From contig NZ_JAAILA010000008.1 of assembly GCF_010974825.1 (NCBI RefSeq), forward strand, positions 151,068-215,067: 64,000 bases of DNA, written 5' to 3'. A model generated the notes under the pieces. It was not told the origin of the DNA, made no database searches, and saw nothing but the letters and a program-made list of their open reading frames with translations. A program made the position numbers and the translations under genes. This document shows positions 55,457-64,000 of the stretch, one piece after another. Source of the stretch: Aeromonas rivipollensis (GTDB lineage: Bacteria > Pseudomonadota > Gammaproteobacteria > Enterobacterales > Aeromonadaceae). How positions within the stretch are numbered: position 1 is the stretch's first letter; the number at the start of each line of letters is the position of its first letter.

Positions 55457-56260
55457 ATGAGCACTCCCCTGCTGCAACTGAATCACTATTTCGGGATCCG
55501 CCAGCAGCCCCTGCACAGGGTGCTCATCTATGCGCCGACCCTCATCTGGGTGCAGCAGGGCCACAAACAGCTGTGGTGGCAGGAGAGGCGCCTGTCCTTT
55601 GACAAGGGGAGCTGGCTGCTGATCCCGGCGGGCCACCAGCTCACCTTCGTCAACCAGCCCGAGCAGGGCAAGTTCAGCTCCCATGCCCTGACCCTGCTGG
55701 CCCCGCCCCCCGCCGAGTGGTTGACTGAGGCCCCGACCACCCCACAGAGGGAGCCGCGCCTTGAGATAAGCCCGGCGCTGGCGTTCTGCTTCGAGCTGGT
55801 CTGCTCCATGGCCGGCCGCACGCTGAGCGAGGCGACCCAGATCCAGCTGCTGCACGCTTTCTATGCCGAGCTGCATGCCGCCCATGCCCTCGATCTGCTG
55901 TTTCCCGCCAGCACAATGACGCTCGGGGAGCGGCTGGCTCGCTACCTGGGGGTGGAGCCCGGCGCCGATCACAGGCTGGAGACCCTGGCCCCCCACTTTT
56001 CCATGAGCCGCGCCTCCCTGGTGCGCAAGCTGGCCGCCGAGGGGCGCAGCTTTCGCCAGCTGCTGGCCCAGGTGCGTATGAGCCACGCCCTCACCCTGCT
56101 GCAACAGGGACTGAGCCCGCTGGAGACGGCCCTCGCCTGCGGTTACGACTCCCCCGGCCGCTTCGCCGCCCGCTTCAAGCAGGAGTTCGGTCTGACCCCC
56201 CACCAATATCTGCGCACCTGCCCCTCAACGGCCCCGCAACGCCAAGTAAATAGTTACTAA
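55457..56260 (+). CDS. AraC family transcriptional regulator
   Basis: 267 residues. An N-terminal cupin-like domain is followed by two helix-turn-helices near the C-terminus: LAPHFSMSRASLVRKLAAEG and SPLETALACGYDSPGRFAAR, ending FGLTPHQYL. Likely regulates its own operon with the YbhB gene. Confidence 0.9.
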   Translation: MSTPLLQLNHYFGIRQQPLHRVLIYAPTLIWVQQGHKQLWWQERRLSFDKGSWLLIPAGHQLTFVNQPEQGKFSSHALTLLAPPPAEWLTEAPTTPQREPRLEISPALAFCFELVCSMAGRTLSEATQIQLLHAFYAELHAAHALDLLFPASTMTLGERLARYLGVEPGADHRLETLAPHFSMSRASLVRKLAAEGRSFRQLLAQVRMSHALTLLQQGLSPLETALACGYDSPGRFAARFKQEFGLTPHQYLRTCPSTAPQRQVNSY

Positions 56261-56290
56261 AAATAACTCCTGTGTAACCTCATGTAACCC

Positions 56291-56306
56291 GGTGATCCCG
56301 ATCACA
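56291..56306. promoter_or_regulatory. Predicted CRP site upstream of the GH63 gene
   Basis: GGTGATCCCGATCACA matches the TGTGA-N6-TCACA consensus at nine of ten positions. A weak -10 (TAGAAT, 56360-56365) lies downstream, consistent with an activator-dependent promoter. Confidence 0.6.
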
Positions 56307-56369
56307 CCTCTCCCCGCCCGTACTGTGACGTAGCGCCAACCTTTCCGCTTTCTTTCCCCTAGAATGGCT

Positions 56370-56384
56370 TTGAAAACGTTTTTA
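56370..56384. promoter_or_regulatory. LacI/GalR-type operator upstream of the GH63 gene
   Basis: TTGAAAACGTTTTTA contains the palindrome AAAACGTTTT with the central CG typical of LacI-family sites. It overlaps the expected transcription start, where binding would repress. No LacI-family gene is present in this window. Confidence 0.55.
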
Positions 56385-56417
56385 CTAAAATAAACACAAA
56401 AAAAGCACCTTCCTTAA

Positions 56418-58925
<2,508 letters not shown>

Positions 58926-58952
58926 TCCCCGATTCGGGACCAGCGCCAACAA

Positions 58953-58982
58953 AAAGGCCTCCAGATGGAGGCCTTCTTTCTA
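58953..58982. terminator. Bidirectional terminator between the GH63 gene and tyrS
   Basis: AAGGCCTCC-AGAT-GGAGGCCTT with A- and T-rich flanks on both sides, between convergent genes. Confidence 0.88.
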
Positions 58983-58996
58983 TCAGGGGAGCGCGC

Positions 58997-60196
58997 TTAC
59001 TTGACGGTCACCCGGGCAAACTTGCGCTTGCCGACCTGATAGACGGCGGTGCCGGCAGCGATCAGCGCCTTGCCATCGTCCAGCTTGTCGCCATCCACCT
59101 TGACCGCGCCCTGCTTGATCATCCGCAGTGCCTCGGAGGTGGTGTCCACCAGACCGGCGTCTTTGAGCAGGTTGGCGATGGCCAGGCCGTCCCCTTCCAG
59201 GGCCAGTTCGACTTCCGGCATCTCGTCCGGGATGGCGTTCTTGGAGAAGCGCTGGGTGAAGTCTTCGTGGGCCGCTTCGGCCGCCGCTTCGTCGTGGTAG
59301 CGGGTGATGATCTCTTTCGCCAGCCAGATCTTCACATCCCGCGGGTTCAGGGTACCGGCTTCGATGCCGGCCTTGAAGCCTTCGATGTCCGCCAGCGGGC
59401 GGGAGGAGAGCAGCTCGTAGTAGTTCCACATCAGGGTGTCGGTGATGGACATGATCTTGCCGAACATCTCCCCCGGGGCATCGTGCACGCCTATGTAGTT
59501 GGCGGCGGACTTGGACATCTTCTTGACGCCGTCAAGGCCCACCAGCAGCGGCATCATCAGCACGCACTGGGCGGCCATGCCGGCATCTTTTTGCAGCTCG
59601 CGACCCATCAGCAGGTTGAACTTCTGATCGGTACCGCCGAGCTCGACGTCCGCCTTGAGCGCGACCGAGTCATAGCCTTGCAGCAGCGGATAGAGGAATT
59701 CGTGAATGGCGATGGACTGGCCGCCGCTGTAGCGTTTCTTGAAGTCGTCGCGCTCCATCATGCGGGCCACTGTCTGCTTGGCCGCCAGCTTGATCATGCC
59801 GGTCGCGCCCAGCTCACCCAGCCAGCTGGAGTTGTACTCGATGCGGGTCTTGGCGGGATCCAGGATCTTGAACGCCTGCTCCGCATAGGTGAGGGCGTTG
59901 TGCTTGATGGCCTCTTCGGAGAGCGGCGGGCGGGTGCTGTTCTTGCCGGAGGGATCCCCCACCATGGCGGTGAAGTCGCCGATCAGCAGGATGATCTCGT
60001 GGCCCAGATCCTGGAAGGTCTTCAGCTTGTTGAGGATCACTGTGTGGCCCAGGTGAATGTCCGGCGCCGTCGGGTCCATCCCCAGCTTGATGCGCAGCGG
60101 GCGCCCTTCCTTCAACTTGGCGACAAGTTCTTCTTCAACCAGAATTTCTTCCGCTCCGCGCTTGATCTCGGCTAGCGCCACCTCGAGCTGGGACAT
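58997..60196 (-). CDS. tyrS: Tyrosyl-tRNA synthetase
   Basis: 399 residues. Class I motifs HLGH (48-51) and KMSKS (226-230), and a C-terminal S4 RNA-binding domain ([20 protein letters not shown]). Belongs to the longer TyrRS type seen in Vibrio, Haemophilus and Pseudomonas. The ATG of MSQLEVAL is used, 9 bases after GGAG; an upstream in-frame TTG sits on that site. Neighbours mepM and anmK follow the usual order. Confidence 0.95.
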   Translation of the reverse strand: MSQLEVALAEIKRGAEEILVEEELVAKLKEGRPLRIKLGMDPTAPDIHLGHTVILNKLKTFQDLGHEIILLIGDFTAMVGDPSGKNSTRPPLSEEAIKHNALTYAEQAFKILDPAKTRIEYNSSWLGELGATGMIKLAAKQTVARMMERDDFKKRYSGGQSIAIHEFLYPLLQGYDSVALKADVELGGTDQKFNLLMGRELQKDAGMAAQCVLMMPLLVGLDGVKKMSKSAANYIGVHDAPGEMFGKIMSITDTLMWNYYELLSSRPLADIEGFKAGIEAGTLNPRDVKIWLAKEIITRYHDEAAAEAAHEDFTQRFSKNAIPDEMPEVELALEGDGLAIANLLKDAGLVDTTSEALRMIKQGAVKVDGDKLDDGKALIAAGTAVYQVGKRKFARVTVK

Positions 60197-60310
60197 TTTT
60201 TGACTCTCCAATCACGATTCCACAGGGCCAGACATATTACTGGAATGGCAGGCCAATTGGAAAGGCGGTAAACTCCGACCTTCTTCTGGGTTCAACTTCG
60301 TCAGCTTCTC

Positions 60311-61630
60311 ATGGTCATTTGGCACGCCTTCAACTCTCTTCCTACCTGGCACCGCAAGATGGTGCTTATTCTGAGCATTCTGGTGATGATGCTGGCAGCC
60401 TGGCCAAGCGAACAGGCCGTCGCCACCCGGGTCGATGACAACGGCAACGAACTTGCCCTGCACCAGCCCGCCGACCCGGCCGCCGCGACCGATGAACTCG
60501 AGGACGCGCAGCCTCTCACCCCGCCCAAGCCGCGCTACATCACCAAGCAGGTGAAGGTGCGCCGTGGCGACAACATGGGGGTCATCTTCCAGCGCATCGG
60601 GCTCAATACCACGGATCTGCACCTGATCGATCAGCTCGACGGCAGCGATCCCCTGCGCATGCTGCAGCCGGGACAGGAGCTCACCTTCAAGCTCACCGAA
60701 CAGGGCGAGCTGCACAGCCTCTATTACCCCCACAGCCTGGAGCAGGCGCTCAAGGTGAGCCGCAAGGACGACAGCTTCGTGGCCAGACCGGTGCGCCTCG
60801 AGCTCGACACCCGCGAGCAGGTGGCGAAGGGGGAGATCCGATCCAGCTTCTGGGGCGCCGCCAGCGAGGCGGGCATGACGGAAGATCAGATCATGGACTT
60901 GGCCGCCATCTTCGGCTGGGACATCGATTTTGCCCAGGACCTGCAGCCGGGGGACAGCTTTCGGGTGGTCTATCAGGACAAGTATCAGGATGACGAGCGG
61001 GTAGCCTCCGGCGACATCCTGGCCGCCGAGTTCATCAACCAGGGGGCCATCTATCGCGCCGTGCTGAACCAGGATGGCAACTACTACACCCCGGAAGGCA
61101 AGGCGATGCGCAAGAGCTTCCTGCGCGCGCCGGTCAACTTCAAATACATCAGTTCCAACTTCAATCCGCGTCGCCTGCACCCTGTCACCGGCAAGGTGCG
61201 CCCCCACAACGGCATCGACTACGTGGCCCCCGTGGGCACCCCCATCATGGCGGCGGGCTCAGGCAGCGTGGTGGCCGCCGGTTACAACCAGTTCAACGGC
61301 AACTACGTCTTCATCAAGCACGCCGGCAACTTTGTGACCAAGTACCTGCACCTCTCCAAGCGCACAGTGAACAAGGGCCAGCGGGTGAAACAGGGGCAGA
61401 CCATAGGCCTGCTGGGGGGCACGGGCCGCGTCACAGGCCCGCACCTGCACTATGAATTCGTGGTGGGCGGCGTGCACAAGAACCCGCGCACCCTCACCCT
61501 GCCCCAGGCCGAGACCCTCACCGGGCGGGCGCTGGCCAGCTTCAAGGCGCAGGCCAGGCCGCAACTGGCCAAGCTCGACAGCACGGATCTGCAACTGGCC
61601 CAGAACAAGCGGGACAGCAACGGCAGCTAA
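60311..61630 (+). CDS. MepM-like murein DD-endopeptidase (M23)
   Basis: 439 residues: N-terminal membrane anchor (MVLILSILVMMLAAWPSEQA), a LysM-like/OapA region (VKVRRGDNMGVIFQRIGL) and a C-terminal M23 metallopeptidase with zinc ligands in HNGIDY and HLHYEF. It cleaves cross-links to allow wall growth. Divergent from tyrS and followed by anmK, both conserved in this group. Confidence 0.92.
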   Translation: MVIWHAFNSLPTWHRKMVLILSILVMMLAAWPSEQAVATRVDDNGNELALHQPADPAAATDELEDAQPLTPPKPRYITKQVKVRRGDNMGVIFQRIGLNTTDLHLIDQLDGSDPLRMLQPGQELTFKLTEQGELHSLYYPHSLEQALKVSRKDDSFVARPVRLELDTREQVAKGEIRSSFWGAASEAGMTEDQIMDLAAIFGWDIDFAQDLQPGDSFRVVYQDKYQDDERVASGDILAAEFINQGAIYRAVLNQDGNYYTPEGKAMRKSFLRAPVNFKYISSNFNPRRLHPVTGKVRPHNGIDYVAPVGTPIMAAGSGSVVAAGYNQFNGNYVFIKHAGNFVTKYLHLSKRTVNKGQRVKQGQTIGLLGGTGRVTGPHLHYEFVVGGVHKNPRTLTLPQAETLTGRALASFKAQARPQLAKLDSTDLQLAQNKRDSNGS

Positions 61631-61675
61631 GGCTCGCCCCACTTGGCGGTAATGAACAGAGAACAAGGAGAGGCC

Positions 61676-62785
61676 ATGAGCGAGCGCTATATCGGATTGA
61701 TGTCGGGTACCAGCATGGATGGGATCGATGCCGTGCTGGTCACTATGGATGGTGAAACCCTTCGGGTAGAGGATGCCCTCTGCCACCCCTGGCCAGAGGC
61801 AGCGGCGCGCGAGCTCCACGCCCTCTGCACCCCGGGGGAGAACGAGATAGACCGCATGGGGGTGGCCGACAATCGAGTGGCGCAGGAATTTGCCGCCGCC
61901 ACCCTGGCACTGCTGGCCAAGGCAGGGCTTGAACCCAAGGATATCCGCGCCATCGGCTCCCACGGCCAGACAGTGCGCCACCGCCCCCAGCTCGGTTTTA
62001 CCCTGCAGATAGGCAATGCGGCCCTGCTGGCTGCCCTCACGGGTATCGATGTAATTGCCGACTTTCGCACCCTGGACATGGCCCTCGGCGGTCAGGGAGC
62101 GCCCCTGGTGCCCGCCTTCCATCAGGCGATATTTGCCAAACCCCATGCCCTTCGGGTGGTGCTGAACCTCGGCGGCATCGCCAATATCTCTGTGCTGCCG
62201 GGCCAGGCCGACGGCGTCTATGGCTTCGATACCGGCCCCGCCAATACCCTGCTCGATGGCTGGTATCGCCGCCATCACCCCCAGGGCGGCAGCTACGACG
62301 CCGGTGGCCAATGGGCGGCCAGCGGCCAGCTTGTGCCCACGCTGCTCGAAAAACTGCTGGCTCACCCCTACTTCGCCGCCCCCGCCCCCAAGAGCACGGG
62401 GCGGGAGATGTTCACCCTGGAGTGGCTCGACGGCGAGCTGGCAGGCACGGCATACGACCCGGTGGATGTGCAGCGCACCCTGCAGGCGCTCAGCTGCCAC
62501 AGCATAGCCCGCCAGCTGCCTGCGGTGGATGAGACGCAAGCCAGGCCAGAGCTCTTCGTCTGCGGCGGCGGCGCCCACAACGGCCCCCTGCTGGCGGAGC
62601 TCGCTACCCTGCTGCCCCGCTGGCGCCTTGAAAGCACGGCGGCACTGGGGCTAGCCCCCGACTGGGTGGAAGGAGCCGCCTTTGCCTGGCTGGCACAGCG
62701 CTTTATGACGCGCCAGCCCGGCAACCTGCCTGCGGTGACCGGCGCCAGCCGCCCCGCCGTGCTCGGCGCCCTCTACCCCGCCTGA
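61676..62785 (+). CDS. anmK: Anhydro-N-acetylmuramic acid kinase
   Basis: 369 residues beginning YIGLMSGTSMDGIDAVLV, the AnmK signature; GSHGQTVRHRP, LNLGGIANISVL and VCGGGAHN line the ATP and sugar sites. It phosphorylates anhydroMurNAc released in murein turnover, so it complements the upstream endopeptidase. ATG with AAGGAG upstream; 45 bases after mepM. Confidence 0.96.
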   Translation: MSERYIGLMSGTSMDGIDAVLVTMDGETLRVEDALCHPWPEAAARELHALCTPGENEIDRMGVADNRVAQEFAAATLALLAKAGLEPKDIRAIGSHGQTVRHRPQLGFTLQIGNAALLAALTGIDVIADFRTLDMALGGQGAPLVPAFHQAIFAKPHALRVVLNLGGIANISVLPGQADGVYGFDTGPANTLLDGWYRRHHPQGGSYDAGGQWAASGQLVPTLLEKLLAHPYFAAPAPKSTGREMFTLEWLDGELAGTAYDPVDVQRTLQALSCHSIARQLPAVDETQARPELFVCGGGAHNGPLLAELATLLPRWRLESTAALGLAPDWVEGAAFAWLAQRFMTRQPGNLPAVTGASRPAVLGALYPA

Positions 62786-62833
62786 GCGCCTGAGTACCAG
62801 CGCCATTAACCCCTGAGCAGTCACGTGCTCAAG

Positions 62834-62859
62834 CAAATGCCGCCCAAAGGCGGCATTTG
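62834..62859. terminator. Bidirectional hairpin after anmK
   Basis: CAAATGCCGCC pairs with GGCGGCATTTG around a 4-base loop, between convergent genes. Confidence 0.75.
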
Positions 62860-62882
62860 TGCATTGGGGTGGCAAAGGCCGG

Positions 62883-63323
62883 TCAGCGGGGGGTGAGCCG
62901 CTTGTTGAACAGCTTGAAGCTGGCCCTGGCGATCAGGCCCTGCTCTATGAGGTAGATGCAGAGCATCTCTATGGTGCCTGGCCCCTCCGGGAAGTTGCGG
63001 GTGACGCGCTCATGGTCGATGACCACATTGTCGTAACTGTGGCGAGAGAGCAGGGTCGCATGCAGATCCGGCTCAGCGAAGCGCGAGACCATGTTCGCCG
63101 CCATCTGCGCCTTGTCCCGGGCGATGATCTCCCCCTCCAGGCTGTACTGGGCAGCATCATCGGCATAGGTGGCCAGCCAGGCCGCCACATCCTTGCTGTT
63201 ATAGGCATCCAGCTGCGTCTGCACTATCTGCTCTATCTGTCCTATCTGCTCTATCTGTCCTGTCTGCTGCGCTGCGACACCCTTGGTTTCCAGCTGCTCT
63301 GCTTCAACTCTCATTGATTCCAT
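62883..63323 (-). CDS. SnoaL-like (NTF2 fold) protein
   Basis: 146 residues. The central part QLDAYNSKDVAAWLATYADD with a later RVTRNFPEGPGTIEMLCIYL matches the SnoaL-like polyketide cyclase fold, used for many small-molecule functions. The N-terminus holds a short internal repeat (GQIEQIGQIEQI) coded by 18-base repeats. Role unknown. Confidence 0.75.
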   Translation of the reverse strand: MESMRVEAEQLETKGVAAQQTGQIEQIGQIEQIVQTQLDAYNSKDVAAWLATYADDAAQYSLEGEIIARDKAQMAANMVSRFAEPDLHATLLSRHSYDNVVIDHERVTRNFPEGPGTIEMLCIYLIEQGLIARASFKLFNKRLTPR

Positions 63324-63368
63324 CCTGCCCTGGCGGGCGTGGTTAGCGTCGGGCGGCTCGCCCTGTGG

Positions 63369-63848
63369 TCAGCGCTCACTCTCCCACTCCCGGGCGCCAG
63401 CCTCAAGGGTGAGAGAGAGTCGCAGCATGTCCCTGTGCTGGATGCCGCTCTCGAAAATGGGGTCGGGGTAGTGGTGCAGAAAGTGATCCTTCACCACGGC
63501 ATCCACCCTAAAACCGAGGCGCTGATAACAGGTGAGCGGATAACCAAAGCTGCCCGTACCCAGCTCCACCCGCCTGATGCCGCGGGCCGCAAGCTCGGCC
63601 AGCCCATGGCGCAGCAGACCGGGGCCTATGCCCCGGCGCTGGTGATCCGGCCTCACGGCGACATTGAAAATTTCGGCCGTCCCCGGGCTCAGGGCCCTGA
63701 CGACGCAGACCCCGACCAGGATGCCCTGGGCCCGGGCGGCAAAACACCAGGCCCCTGGGAGGTATGACCTTATCCGCTTCTCTGAGGGATCCGCCTCCAG
63801 CAACAAGGCGAGGGGGATCTCAGCCTCAGCTATATTTCCGTACTCCAT
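63369..63848 (-). CDS. GNAT family N-acetyltransferase
   Basis: 159 residues from the ATG with AGGA 8 bases upstream. The acetyl-CoA binding motif is VAVRPDHQRRGIGPGLLRHG, followed by LGTGSFGYPLTCYQRLGF and a C-terminal His-rich FLHHYPDPIFE. Substrate unknown. Start choices 2, 7 or more codons upstream are possible. The 152 bases upstream, to the window end, show no gene. Confidence 0.82.
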   Translation of the reverse strand: MEYGNIAEAEIPLALLLEADPSEKRIRSYLPGAWCFAARAQGILVGVCVVRALSPGTAEIFNVAVRPDHQRRGIGPGLLRHGLAELAARGIRRVELGTGSFGYPLTCYQRLGFRVDAVVKDHFLHHYPDPIFESGIQHRDMLRLSLTLEAGAREWESER

Positions 63849-64000
63849 CTTCATCTTCCTTTGCTCCATCGCCGGCCCGTCGCCAGCCAGATGCGGATCG
63901 CAAATCAGGGCGTCTCGCCCCAGGATCTGCCGCCTCAGCCCAGAGGCGCAGTGGCGGTGCTGCCATGGCATGCTTCGGGGTCTAAATAGCTGTTCCGAAT

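Overview
The window is GC-rich, gene-dense gammaproteobacterial chromosome. The gene content points to Aeromonas or a close relative: a polar-type flagellar locus with FlhF and FlhG, a Vibrio-style chitobiose (GlcNAc)2 operon, a lone astB, and tyrS-mepM-anmK synteny. The genus is inferred; no rRNA or tRNA gene is present to settle it.

Positions 1 to about 24,050 are one long minus-strand flagellar and chemotaxis block. In transcription order it runs fliE-F-G-H-I-J-K-L-M-N-O-P-Q-R, flhB, flhA, flhF, flhG, fliA, cheY, cheZ, cheA, cheB and the 5' end of motC, which leaves the window at base 1. Sigma-54 type -24/-12 promoters precede fliE and flhA, as expected for a polar-flagellum hierarchy. FliA is the sigma-28 factor for late genes.

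Positions 24,100 to 27,080 hold a small unknown gene, a secreted SYLF-domain protein and rimO. Positions 27,300 to 38,170 form a plus-strand operon for uptake and breakdown of chitin disaccharide: binding protein, two permeases, two ATPases, a GH9 enzyme, a GlcNAc kinase and a GH20 hexosaminidase, closed by a strong terminator. Positions 38,300 to 50,540 carry a PAS-containing chemoreceptor, an alkyltransferase-like DNA repair protein, topA, astB, sohB, yciK, a LysR regulator, a sugar efflux pump and a PatB/MalY C-S lyase. Positions 50,890 to the end carry a stand-alone TAXI receptor, a LysR regulator divergent from a second, diverged purA, a YbhB protein with an AraC regulator, a GH63 lipoprotein, tyrS, mepM, anmK, a SnoaL-like gene and a GNAT acetyltransferase.

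The most unusual signal is not a gene family. At seven separate places (flhB 3' end, fliR/flhB, fliH/fliI, fliE/fliF, GH9/GlcNAc kinase, GlcNAc kinase/hexosaminidase, patB 3' end) the last bases of a gene, including its stop codon and often the start codon of the next gene, are tandemly duplicated. Periods are 45, 51, 72, 75, 95, 97 and about 120 bp. At four of these the duplication creates a small open reading frame that begins inside the upstream gene's end and stops on or just after the downstream start codon. In two of them (fliR/flhB and kinase/hexosaminidase) the encoded peptide starts like the downstream protein and ends like the upstream protein. Two further gaps (fliG/fliH, fliQ/fliR) hold bridging mini-ORFs without an obvious repeat. 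The arrangement could keep ribosomes moving across a junction that was originally overlapping. I know of no description of it.
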